Source: Marthasterias glacialis
Lineage: Eukaryota; Echinodermata; Asteroidea; Forcipulatida; Asteriidae
Direction of reading: 5' to 3'
DNA length: 64,000 nucleotides
NCBI GenBank assembly: GCA_911728455.2
Contig: OU452224.1
Location: 28,016,187-28,080,186, forward strand
The translations under genes were made by a program, and so were the position numbers. The notes beneath the pieces were generated by a model. That model was not told the origin of the DNA. It did no database searches and worked only from the letters and a program-made list of their open reading frames with translations. This document shows, piece by piece, positions 31,257-41,825 of this stretch; within the stretch, counting starts at the first letter, position 1, and each line of letters begins with the position of its first letter.

Positions 31257-33494
31257 CCTGATCTACTTGTTAAGACGCTGTACTCTACCCTGTTCATCTT
31301 AAAGACTACACAATAAAATTATCATAACAAACACTTTCATACTCCTTACAAAACATATTCCTTACAAAATATAAATACTAAATATAGCCAGCACGTTTCT
31401 TTATAATGTAGAACATAAGCCCCTTTACACAAATATTGCCTGTTTTAAACAAAACGTCTACAATTAAGCCATTTTTGAAAAACAAAATGACTTTATTTTG
31501 GCCGGCGACCAACCCCTCCGTCCAAAATGAAGAATTCTGAAAATATAGACTGCTGGAAACACCAACATGGTATTTTTTGTTCATGTGTTCGTTTCTCTTC
31601 CTTCTCAGTATCTTAATGAAGAAACGATCAATATTACTGAAATATGTAAAATAGGTTTGCTAATACTGCTATAATAAGTCAAAATGATTAATTGTTTGCA
31701 TTTTTTTTTCAGTTGATGATTACTTCAGCTTTTTTATTTTTTACACACTTTTTAAAGATCTTGTAAGGATTTCATGATAATTGTATTTGTTTCAGAAACT
31801 GTTGATGTTTTTGAGTGAAGCAAAAACAGTTTGGCTTTTTATGACAAGCAAAAATGCTATTTTTAGTTAGTTACTTATAAAAATAACAGACTGATTATTA
31901 TTAACAGACCGCTCTCGTTGTTACAGTTGACATTTTTAAAGATTAAAACCTTATTCTTGACTTACAGAGTTAGACCTTTCATGAAAGACATCACTGTGAC
32001 GTTTTAATACTGAACAACAACCCCACCTCCATCTTGTTACCCCCACCCCCTCTTGTTCAACCCCTTATACCAATATAACCCCTTTACTTTCCCTGTTCTC
32101 CTGCCCCTTCCACATTCCACAACCATTAAGAGGCTTCTTTGACATTGTGAGCCTTTTCCAGTGTCATAGAGGATGTCTACGGTGTGTGTCTTCAATAAGA
32201 TAAATTAACATGACTATAGGCAGCTATAAGAGGGCGCTATATAGGGGACACAATCCCCTATGACACCGGTCGTCCCATTCTCTGTACTTGTCTCTTGTCA
32301 TGAATTAAACAATATACCATGGTCAAACTAAGGTTTCCCCTCTTAACTTATTTTCCTGCAACTACATTTATGAATTTACTCTTTATACTCTCTATACACA
32401 GTAAGACCTTTCTTTGAAGGACTACACTTTCAAGTTTAATATTGAGATGTAATTATTATCCGATTAATATTCTCAGAATGTGTTACACAGAATCACTTCG
32501 ACGTTACGAGCTGTCAGGGATTTACAGTGAATTAAAAACAAGTTCATTCTGAACAAATATAAATCAGATGGAAAAAATGAATGAATCGTGTGTTAAAATA
32601 ACCGACCTTTGCAAGTCAATAGAAATTTTGAATTCGAAACAAGATACCTTTTACGGATTTGAAGCAAAACGAAACGAGGGACAGTACAAGGGAAATTGAA
32701 CATACTTTTAAACAATTAGACAAAAGTCGAGCCAAAAATTGAAGTGAAATTGTAAGTGAAACAAAATTCGTAATTTAAACCCAGAATGATGCAAGCCTCT
32801 TAAAAACGATGAAGTTTTACTGTTATAACAAGGAAATATAATATACAAAGAGTTTTAAAAAAAAACTTCTTTTATAAACTAAACGTTCTTTTCTTTGCAT
32901 TAAGGGTTAATTTTCTGGAACAGATACAGCTATGTATTCCGTTTTTCCAATCTTTCTTACTGTCTTTTTCAAAAGTACTAGAACAGAATTCTCCAAAATG
33001 TTCTTGTGAGTGACTTAAGTTTCTTGATCAAACATTTATGAATATACTAGCTCAACATAGGCCTACTACGACGTCATGTCCACGTGACTTACTAATAAAT
33101 ACCTCATGAAAACATCCGGAAATACATCAGATTTACATCAGGTGTTTCTTAAAGAAGAGGTTTATGAAATGTCTCCAAGTTTGATATCAATCTTAATATG
33201 AGAGCAGAGAGCAATATTACTAGCTGCTTTTATACCGATACTTGTAAAATGAAAGTTTGGATATCATCAAATACATCATGAGATTCAATCTGGAACCAAT
33301 AACACCAATAACAGCACCAGTACCATCCTCCCAGAGAAATATAGTGTAGCTGAAATATTGTTTTGTTTTTTGTATAGACATAAACAAAAAAATTACAGTT
33401 TGTAACAGCTGATTTCTTAATTTTTTCCCAAAAATATTCACGGGTTGGTTTTCTGGTGAGTTTAAAACTCATAGGAATGGCTAACGCTTAATAA
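31257..33494. other. AT-rich intergenic DNA, no gene seen
   Basis: No ORF with family features. It holds the small inverted-repeat element at 32,158-32,269. A stretch near 33,050-33,120 (CTAGCTCAACATAGG through CGACGTCATGTCCACGTGAC) resembles sequence at 49,170-49,210 and 55,840-55,870. Confidence 0.6.
32158..32269. mobile_element. Miniature inverted-repeat element, related to those at 46.85 and 63.37 kb
   Basis: The arms CCAGTGTCATAGAGGAT and the inverse of ATCCCCTATGACACCGG bound a 112-bp element. The interior motif AGAGGGCGCTAT is the reverse complement of ATAGCGCCCTCT found in the copies at 46,854 and 63,372, so it is a family member in opposite orientation. No coding capacity. Confidence 0.55.
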
Positions 33495-33635
33495 AGCCCG
33501 GTTCATACTTCACGCGAATGGCGAAAGCGAAGCGAGTTTTCTTGCGTCACAATTGAAAAAAACAGCGCGTACTGAATTGTTGCGTCACCAAAATTCGCTT
33601 CGCCTTCGTTTTCGCGTGAAGTATGAACCGGGCTT
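33495..33635. mobile_element. Foldback element with 25-bp inverted arms
   Basis: AAGCCCGGTTCATACTTCAC begins the left arm and its exact inverse ends the element (GTGAAGTATGAACCGGGCTT). The interior is GCG-rich (GCGAAAGCGAAGCGAG). About 140 bp, no ORF: a non-autonomous DNA element. Confidence 0.75.
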
Positions 33636-33637
33636 AA

Positions 33638-33775
33638 GGCTGTTACCGAATTGGCGGCTACAGTTCCGGCTACGGCTGTTGCTACGTGTGTTGCTATGGA
33701 TGTCCTATGCTTCAACGCTTGATGACGCGGCGATCTAGCCGTAACCTAAGACGTAGCCGCCAATTCAGACACGGC
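33638..33775. mobile_element. Foldback element with GAATTGGCGGCTAC arms
   Basis: GAATTGGCGGCTAC (33,648-33,661) and its inverse GTAGCCGCCAATTC (33,753-33,766) enclose a GC-richer interior. A one-armed copy lies at about 59,300 (GTATCTGAATTGGCGGCTAC). It abuts the preceding foldback directly. Confidence 0.65.
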
Positions 33776-33821
33776 ATCAGACTAAATGGTCTCTGTGACG
33801 TACACAGACAATACTTGAACA

Positions 33822-34383
33822 TCAGTTCTGCATAGCTGGATGGTGATATTTCTTTACGGCCAGTCGTAGCTGGCCGTGTAGTTGGGATTTTACTTCCTCA
33901 GACACGTCTGCATCGTCATCTTGAGTTGTCTGAACTACACGGGTTGAATTATGGTTCACTTTGGATCGTCTTTTGGTCACGATATTGTACAGCGGTGATG
34001 AGATGAAGAGAACGATGAAGACAGCAGCTAGAGACCATCCTACTAAGATGATTGTAGGGTCCGTAGATCCTGGAGAAGGGATGTTACTGTCAGGATCGGG
34101 ATCTTGCTTCTTGGTCGGTAGAGGGGATGAGGTCTTGGGTGCGGATGGGGTAGACTGCCGGTCTAGTATCACCATTTCTGATGTGGTTTCCATGGCTTCC
34201 TCACCTGGATGCACAAATAACCAGCCACTGTTTCTTACTCCTGTCAGTGATGATGATCCACTGTGCACTGAACATTCGACCATGGAACCATTCATCTCTA
34301 ATCCCATCCTAAGCATCGTCAGAATAATCTTGTTAATATGAAATTCATTTGTAGTAATGTTTTCCAACAACTCCTTCCATTCA
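33822..34383 (-). pseudogene. Pseudogene P, 3' half: type II receptor with short tail (relative of gene E)
   Basis: The minus-strand reading from about 34,382 matches gene E from its second Ig domain onward: WKELL, then MNGSMVECSV with the F-strand cysteine, the stalk (DRQSTPSAP, DPDSN), the transmembrane segment (IILVGW, then a hydrophobic run) and VVQTTQDDDA. The tail is degraded. The tyrosine of the first motif of gene E is serine here (DVSEEV for AVAYEEV), and deletions after QLHGQ shift the frame so the final SSYQEL motif is lost. At about 34,383 homology stops in the middle of an Ig domain and 78-bp stalk repeats from another receptor type begin. The frame meets a stop just across the junction, so no fusion protein can be read through it. 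Confidence 0.85.
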
Positions 34384-36072
34384 CGGTGAGAAACTCTTCA
34401 GTCTCAAGTACTTGAGTAGCGGATAGCTCATCAGTGTCATGGGGAAACTCAGCAGGGTTGATGGTGAGAGACTCTTCAGTCTCAGGTACTTGAGTAGCGG
34501 ATAGCTCATCAGTGTCATGGGGAAACTCAGCAGGGTTGACGGTGAGAGACTCTTCAGTTTCAGGTACTTGAGTAGCGGATATCTCATCAGTGTCATGGGG
34601 AAACTCAGCAGGGTTGACGGTGTGAGTCTCTTCAGTCTCAGCTACTTGAGTAGCGGATAGCTCATCAGTGTCATTGAAAACTCAGCAGGGTTGACGGTGA
34701 GAGACTCTTCAGTCTCAGCTACTTGAGTAGCGGATGGCTCATCAGTGTCATGGGGAAACTCAGCAGGGTTGACGGTGTGAGACTCTTCAGTCTCAGGTAC
34801 TTGAGCAGCGGATGGCTCATCAGTGTCATGGGGAAACTCAGCAGGGTTGACGGTGAGAGACTCTTCAGTCTCAAGTACTTGAGTAGCGGATAGCTCATCA
34901 GTGTCATGGGGAAACTCAGCAGGGTTGATGGTGAGAGACTCTTCAGTCTCAAGTACTTGAGTAGCGGATAGCTCATCAGTGTCATGGGGAGACTCAGCAG
35001 GGTTGACGGTGAGAGACTCTTCAGTCTCAGGTACTTGAGTAGCGGATAGCTCATCAGTGTCATTGAAAACTCAGCAGGGTTGACGGTGAGAGACTCTTCA
35101 GTTTCAGCTACTTGAGTAGCGGATAGCTCATCAGTGTCACGGGGAATCTCAGCAGGGTTGATGGTGAGAGACTCTTCAGTCTCAAGTACTTGAGTAGCGG
35201 ATAGCTCATCAGTGTCATGGGGAAACTCATCAGGGTTGATGGTGTGAGACTCTTCAGTCTCAGGTACTTGAGTAGCAGATAGCTCATCAGTGTCACGGGG
35301 AATCTCAGCAGGGTTGACGGTGTGAGACTTTTCAGTCTCAGGTACTTGAGTAGCGGATAGCTCATCAGTGTCATGGGGAAACTCAGCAGGGTTGACGGTG
35401 AGAGACTCTTCAGTCTCAGGTACTTGAGTAGCGGACGGCTCATCAGTGTCATGGGGAAACTCAGCAGGGTTGACGGTGAGAGACTCTTCATTCTCAGGTA
35501 CTTGAGTAGCGGATAGCTCATCAGTGTCATGGGGAGACTCAGCAGGGTTGACGGTGTGAGACTCTTCAGTCTCAGGTACTTGAGTAGCAGATAGCTCATC
35601 AGTGTCACGGGGAATCTCAGCAGGGTTGACGGTGTGAGACTCTTCAGTCTCAGGTACTTGAGTAGCGGATATCTCATCAGTGTCATGGGGAAACTCAGCA
35701 GGGTTGACGGTGAGAGACTCTTCAGTCTCAGGTACTTGAGTAGCGGACGGCTCATCAGTGTCATGGGGAAACTCAGCAGGGTTGACGGTGAGAGACTCTT
35801 CAGTCTCAGGTACTTGAGTAGCAGATAGCTCATCAGTGTCACGGGGAATCTCAGTAGGGTTGACGGTGTGAGACTCTTCAGTCTCAGGTACTTGAGTAGC
35901 GGATAGCTCATCAGTGTCATGGGGAAACACAGCAGGGTTGACGGTGAGAGACTCTTCAGTCTCAGGTACTTGAGTAGCGGACGGCTCATCAGTGTCATGG
36001 GGAAACTCAGCAGGGTTGACGGTGAGAGACTCTTCAGTCTCAGGTACTTGAGTAGTGGATGTCATCATTCTT
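34384..36072 (-). repeat. Expanded stalk-coding repeat, about 21 copies of 78 bp (part of pseudogene P)
   Basis: Direct repeats of the unit found in the stalk of gene A. Read from 36,068 leftward they give MMTSTTQVPETEESLTVNPA and then about a dozen further in-frame units, aligning at the start with the QMTSATQ stretch that precedes the stalk in gene D. Single-base deletions (GTCATTGAAAACTC instead of GTCATGGGGAAACTC) near 35,063 and 34,675 shift the frame, after which a different open frame (PLLKYLRLKSLSPSTLL) continues. Neither a signal peptide nor Ig domains precede the array. I read it as an expanded stalk belonging to a dead gene, although the 449-codon ORF at 34,719-36,068 would look like a protein to a gene finder. 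Confidence 0.85.
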
Positions 36073-36150
36073 ATTGTTGTTTCTGACGAATGTGTGTCCG
36101 ATAGCTGTCACTTCTATTCACGAGTGTGTCCCCACTGAATGTCCCTTTGT
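36073..36150 (-). pseudogene. Pseudogene P, relic of the end of a type I Ig domain 2
   Basis: Read on the minus strand, TTCAGTGGGGACACACTC through AGAAGTGACAGCTATC matches the FSGDTALKRSDNY stretch of gene A, immediately upstream of the stalk as in an intact gene. A stop and frame change separate it from the stalk array, and nothing recognisable remains further 5'. Confidence 0.7.
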
Positions 36151-36225
36151 AGCTGACAGGAAAACATTACTAATTAGTTGATAACAACTAATTGTTAATT
36201 CAAATATCATTCATTGTATGGATAA

Positions 36226-36525
36226 CCCATCCTTACATCGACGCTGAAACAAACGAAGAAATTCATCAGTCTGAGAAACTTCGTTTAGCCTGAGCTTGTG
36301 TGAATATTTCTCCCCAATGCCTTTGTTTAAACGTACTTTTTCGTGCACTACCCATCCTAGCACACGGGACCTACGGTTTAATGTCCCATACGATGGACAA
36401 AGCAATTATGGTAAAGTATCTTGCTCAAGGACACAATTGCCACAGATGGGACTCGAACCCACACTCTGTTGCCGACAACACCAGAACTTGAGTCTGTTGA
36501 TCTAGACAGCTCGGCCACGACGCTC
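36226..36525 (-). mobile_element. SINE with a tRNA-Leu-like head
   Basis: On the minus strand the head (about 36,522 to 36,439) reads as a tRNA relic. It has box A TGGCCGAGCTGTC, the anticodon arm AGACTCAAGTTCTGG with CAA in the loop position as in tRNA-Leu(CAA), and box B GGTTCGAGTCCCA. A non-tRNA body follows (GTCCTTGAGCAAGATACTTT, then GGGACATTAAACCGTAGG). It lies at the 5' break of pseudogene P. It is a dispersed-element head and not a working tRNA gene, because the acceptor stem does not pair well. Confidence 0.8.
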
Positions 36526-36659
36526 CACCTAGCCTATCGTGGTTAAATACGATTTTGTCAATGTTTATTTTATTACCCCATGTTTTTTTAGTTTTTGATT
36601 TTTGCAAACAGCGCATTTTCATTTTGATTGTCAACAACAGCTACCCTGCAAAAATTATT

Positions 36660-38317
36660 AGGTGTTCGGGCACTCAGCCAGGAACACCTATTGATTTTGT
36701 TCGTTTTTTAGGTGTTCGGGCACTCAGCCCGGAACACCTATTGATTTTGTTCGTTTTTTTTTTTTTTTTTTTAATACTTCTACTTCTTCTTCTCACCGAA
36801 CGTTGTCCGCTAACACATGCACACTTCTTAAAGTCACACAAACTTCAAACTTCACACACAGTTAGAACTTCACTAGGACAGGAAACCGTTTGAGTGACGT
36901 CATGATGACGTCATCGGGTGTCGAATTACATTAAATAAAAGTTTATTGTTTCAAAAAATCATAACTCCTGAAGTACACAATGGATTTTTACAATCTATAC
37001 ATCATCGGAAAGGTCATTCAAAACTGCGTAAACGCTCCACAGACATGACCCCAATTTGACCTTGTCTTCCGGTTCAAACCGGAAGTTGAAAATTTTTGAA
37101 AATTTCAAAAAATCATATTTTAAGAAGTACTTATCACATGATCACAAATCTTGCATCAGATTGTAGAGAATTGAGTCTTCTCAAACTTTTGCATTGGAGT
37201 GACACCATTTTGACCTTTACTTCCGGTTCAAACCGGACGTTTAACGCAAATCGATTGTCCGTGTGCGTTCAAGCGTGTCCAACATTGCTGTACAAAATCC
37301 AATCCAATGTGTGTGTGTGCCTGGCTGTGTGACATCGATGCCCCATTGCTATGCACATTAACCACACGTTGTTCTTAGTCTCTTCTCAAGGTGCATATAT
37401 ACTCCACGCTTTGTTAGTCTTTAATACAGGGCTTATTTAAACATTTAAAAATCAACCAAAAATCAACTGTTTGAGGTATGAACATAATTCTTTCGACAAA
37501 CGTCAAGGTAAGGGAGGGTCTTTCTTTATGACACAATAAGTAAACTCTGTGACATCTACTTCCGGTCAAACCGGAAGTAGCTTTTTATATAAAATTGCTA
37601 AGAGCTAGGAACATGATTCTTTCACCAAATACCAAGGTTAGGAAAGGTCATTCTCTGTTGCACATTGGGTGACCTCTATGACCTCTACTTCCGGTCAAAC
37701 CGGAAGTAGCTCCTCATGTAAAAGTGGTTAGAGTTAGGAACATGATTATTTCGAGAAATATCAAGGCTAGGGAAAGACTTCATTTGTGAAAGATTAAGTG
37801 ACCTTTGTGACATCTACTTCCGGTCAAACCGGAAGTAGCTCTTTATTTAAAAATGGTGAGAGCTAGGAACATGATTCTTTCACCACATACCAAGGTTAGG
37901 GAGGGTCCTTCTCTGTTGCACATTGGGTGACCTCTGTGACCTCTACTTCAGATCAAACCGGAAGTAGCTCCTCATTTATACATGGTAAGAGCTGGGAACA
38001 TGACTCTCCACCAAATACCAAGGTTAGGGAAGGTCCTTCTTTGTTACACATTGCGTGACCTCTCTGAACTCTACTTCCGGTTTGACCGGAAGTACCTCCT
38101 CAATTAAAAGTGGTTAGAAATTCCTGTCCAAACCGGATGTTCAAATTAAATATTGTATTATAAACCTCAATTTAACGTATGTTTTTCTTCATATTTTCTT
38201 AAATACAAGTTGGATTAACTTTTAATTTCATTATAACTTTTAACACATAAAATATTTTTTATACATCACAGTCCGAACACCTAGTTTTTGTGATGCCACA
38301 AAAACTCATTTCTAGTT
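36660..38317. mobile_element. Inverted-repeat element with ETS-like palindromes, copy 1
   Basis: It begins AGGTGTTCGGG, in a roughly 50-bp segment present twice at 36,660 and 36,710. Near its right end is the inverse, CCGAACACCT (38,273-38,282), followed by a 35-bp tail with a small hairpin (GTTTTTGTGATGCCACAAAAAC). A T-rich run, then ACTTCTTCTTCTCACCGAAC, opens the body. No transposase is seen; the short ORFs do not match between copies beyond their shared sequence. Five tandem units of about 130 bp occupy the right third. Confidence 0.7.
37530..38110. repeat. 130-bp tandem repeat, 5 units, each with a CCGGAAGT palindrome
   Basis: Units start near 37,551, 37,681, 37,811, 37,940 and 38,068. 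Each has TGACCTCTGTGAC, then the palindrome TTCCGGTCAAACCGGAA, then GTAGCTC, then GAGCTAGGAACATGATTC. In unit 4 only one arm is intact. Confidence 0.85.
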
Positions 38318-40117
38318 TTTTTTGTTTTTTTAATACTTCTTCTTCTTCTCACCGAACGTTGTCCGCTAACAAATGCACATTTCTTAAAGTCACACAAACT
38401 TCAAACTTCACACACAGTTAGAACTTCACTAGGACAGGAAACCGTTTGAGTGACGTCATGATGACGTCATCGGGTGTCGAATTACATTAAATCAACGTTT
38501 ATTATTTCAAAAAATCATAACTCCTGAAGTACGCAATGGATTTTTACAATCTATACATCATCGGAAAGGTCATTCAAAACTGCGTAAACGCTTCACAGAC
38601 ATGACCCCAATTTGACCTTGTCTTCCGGTTCAAACCGGAAGTTGAAAATTTCAAAAAATCATATTTTAAGAAGTACTTATCACATGGTCACAAATCTTGC
38701 ATCAGATTGTAGAGAATTGAGTCTTCTCAATCTTTTGCAATGGAGTGACACCATTTTGACCTTTACTTCCGGTTCAAAACGGACGTTTAACGCAAATCGA
38801 TTGTCCGTGTGCGTTCAAGCGTGTCCAACATTGCTGTACAAAATCCAATGCCATTATACGTGTACACGTGTTTGTGTGTGTGCCTGGCTGTGTGACATCG
38901 ATGCCCCATTGCTATGCACATTAACCACACGTTGTTCTTAGTCTCTTCTCAAGGTGCATACTCCACGCTTTGTTGGTCTTTAATACAGGGCTTATTTAAA
39001 CATTTAAAAATCAACAACAAATCAACCGTTTGAGGAATGAACATAATTCTTTCGACAAATGTCAAGGTAAGGGAGGGTCTTTCTTTATGACACAATAAGT
39101 GACCTCTGTGACATCTACTTCCGGTCAAACCGGAAGTAGCTCTTTATTTAAAAATGGTGAGAGCTAGGAACATGATTCTTTCACTACATACCAAGGTTAA
39201 GGAGGGTCCTTCTCTGTTGCACATTGGGTGACCTCTTTGACCTCTACTTCTGGTCAAACCGGAAGTAGCTCCTCATGTAAAAGTGGTTAGAGTTAGGAAC
39301 ATGATTATTTCAAGAAATATCAAGGCTAGGGAAAGACTTCATTTGTGAAACATTAAGTGACCTTTGTGACATCTACTTCCGGTCAAACCGGAAGTAGCTC
39401 TTTATTTAAAAATGGTGAGAGCTAGGAACATGATTCTTTCACCACATACCAAGGTTAGGGAGGGTCCTTCTCTTTTGCACATTGGGTGACCTCTATGACC
39501 TCTACTTAAGATCAAACCGGAAGTAGCTCCCCATTTATACATGGTAAGAGCTGGGAACATGACTCTCCACCAAATACCAAGGTTAGGGAAGGTCCTTCTT
39601 TGTTACACATTGCGTGACCTCTCTGAACTCTACTTCCGGTCAAACCGGAAGTAGCTCTTTATTTAAAAATGGTGAGAGCTAGGAACATGATTCTTTCACC
39701 ACATACCTTCTCTGTTGCACATTGGGTGACCTCTGTGACCTCTACTTAAGATCAAACCGGAAGTAGCTCTTCATTTATGCATGGTAAGAGCTAGGAACAT
39801 GATTTTTTCACCAAATACCAAGGTTAGGGAAGGTCCTTCTTTGTCACACATTGCGTGACCTCTCTGAACTCTACTTCCAGTCAAACCGGAAGTACCTCCT
39901 CATTTAAAAGTGGTTAGAAATTCCTGTCCAAACCGGATGTTTAAATTAAATATTGTATTATAAACCTCAATTTAACGTATGTTTTTCTTCATATTTTCCT
40001 TAAATATAAGTTGGATTAATTTTTAATTTCATTTAACTTTTAACACATATAATATTTTTTATACATCACACTCCGAACACCTAGTTTTTGTGATGCCACA
40101 AAAACTCATTTCTAGTT
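38318..40117. mobile_element. Inverted-repeat element with ETS-like palindromes, copy 2 (tandem to copy 1)
   Basis: The body matches copy 1 from ACTTCTTCTTCTCACCGAAC to the identical hairpin tail ending at 40,117. It lacks the AGGTGTTCGGG left end and is joined directly to the tail of copy 1, so the pair looks like a tandem duplication and not two insertions. It has seven of the 130-bp units (39,095-39,905) against five in copy 1. Confidence 0.7.
39095..39905. repeat. 130-bp tandem repeat, 7 units
   Basis: Same unit as at 37,530-38,110. Complete TTCCGGTCAAACCGGAA palindromes lie near 39,118, 39,376 and 39,635; the remaining units have one degraded arm (for example CTTAAGATCAAACCGGAAGT). Confidence 0.85.
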
Positions 40118-40335
40118 ACGATTAGTGTAGTTTTTTATCCTCGCAGAATTGTAAACAACTTCTTACAAGATTAAAAGTACCGTAAGTAAGTTAAGTGATT
40201 CTAACTTCATTGTTTTATCGTCAGCTTCAATCATGTTTCTATCTGATTGCTTACTATTCTTGAGTATCACCTGCCATTAAAAATGAAATTATTATTTTCT
40301 GGTTTTGTAGTCACTCCTCGTTGCCGGCTCCATAA

Positions 40336-40500
40336 AAAGAATGAGCAGAAACATTGTAGCTGTTGATATGTAAAAATAGCAATAAAATAATAACAAACTG
40401 CTGTCTTTACTTTAGTAAGATAACAAGTTACTTGCGAAATCAATTAAAATTAAGAAATGTGGAAGACCAAATCCTCAAACAAGGAAATGTTTTCTTGATA
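40336..40500 (-). pseudogene. Orphan 5' end of a type II receptor gene (signal-peptide start and leader)
   Basis: The minus-strand sequence GTTTCTGCTCATTC, its upstream GCTACA and ATG, and the preceding leader match the start of genes B and E almost base for base. Codons MFLLILFM remain, then homology ends. Upstream, AGAAATGTGGAAGAC and AGGAAATGTTTTC align with the leaders of genes B and E. No Ig domain follows. It may be the severed 5' end of pseudogene P. Confidence 0.7.
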
Positions 40501-41052
40501 AGAAAATTTTAGTTTGTTTAGATTTGTGTATAATTCCGTTATATTAGTCAGTCGGGTTTTTCAGTTTCTCTAACTTACTTCCTTGTCACTATATGTCTGT
40601 ATAAATTGTTCAGTTAATTAAATCAATTTTTTTTTCTTCTTAAAATCATAGACATGCATATTTATATGACGACTTTGGTTTGATTAATAAGATACACATC
40701 ATGTTATGTTGCATAGATACTGCAGTGACATTGCATTTTGTGGAAAGAAAACCGAACATTCAATATGGAAGAGATTCGCCTAATCAATGAATTGTTGTTA
40801 AAAGATTTTGGTTGGCAACCAAAGCTTCAGAGGCGAGACAGAAATAAAATAATTTTATTATTTTGTTTTCCCTCTTCCTCTTTGACCCCTGGAAGTATTA
40901 AGGCAATCGGATTTCAAACATTTTTTAAGACTAAACAAACGATTGATAATCATAGTAATGATAACAATCACCATTGAATAATAATAAATCATAAATAGAG
41001 GTTTTTAAAATGAGAGAAAGCAACATGTGTTTCAAAGTTGTAATGACCAACA
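40501..41052. other. AT-rich intergenic DNA, no gene seen
   Basis: Nothing recognisable. The ORF at 40,738-40,977 is short, low in complexity at its end (NHSNDNNHH) and has no paralogue in the window. Confidence 0.5.
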
Positions 41053-41486
41053 GTGTCCCTTGACCCTACAAGACCGGGGGTGGGGCTACGTTGCCCCCCT
41101 CCGATATGTGTGCCGTTTATTTCAAGTTTCGTTCGGCCTTACATTATTGAATCAAAGCCGATCGTAACCAAACTGTGTGACTTTTTATCATTACAACATT
41201 TTTCTTCATACATTGGTGCCCCGTTTTTACAAGGATGTTTTGTAGACTCTGGTAAACTCCAATTGAACATACTCAAAAAATTGCTAATCTCTCGACAAAA
41301 AATACATTGTGTGAATTCACTATGGCACAACATGTATTGTATCCGAGTACGTCATTTGAAATAATAATTTAGGTTAGATTAATAATAATATTGACTTCCT
41401 TGATATGACCATGCATTATCATGTGTTAGAACTGAAGCAACAATTCTGGAAACAATTTCCAGTGTAGTCAACATAGTTTCAAAATG

Positions 41487-41825
41487 AATAGACCGATTGC
41501 GCTACCGATGACTACATGTCATCACGTAACATGTAGTGGGTACTACGTCATCTCAGCAGATAGCAAAGTACGTGCAAATACATGTTGTGACCGACAGGGT
41601 CACATCAAGAAGTTGGCTTTTAGTAATGGTAACACAGTTACTAAGGTCTCTGGTACAAATTCTGGAATATTATTCACAGATTTCGAGAAAGAAAAGCCTC
41701 GATCGATTAAACAGATGCAACAATCATCATGTACCGTGCCGCACTTTCCTATGGAGGACGCCGTGTTTGTTTACGTTTAAAACCCAATACATGTCACATG
41801 ACTTGGAGACCGCAATCGGTCTATT
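41487..41825. mobile_element. AATAGACCGATTGCG inverted-repeat element, 339-bp copy
   Basis: The terminal inverted repeat AATAGACCGATTGCG and its inverse CGCAATCGGTCTATT bound the element. Related copies lie at 47,991-48,774 (784 bp, opposite internal orientation) and 50,209-50,536. The ORFs inside are not coding. Confidence 0.8.

Noticed and set aside
34719-36068. 449-codon repeat protein as an intact gene
   Set aside because: It starts within a receptor stalk, has no signal peptide or Ig domain in frame, and switches reading frame at single-base deletions in two repeat units.
36439-36522. Functional tRNA-Leu gene
   Set aside because: The head runs into a non-tRNA SINE body and the acceptor stem does not pair well.
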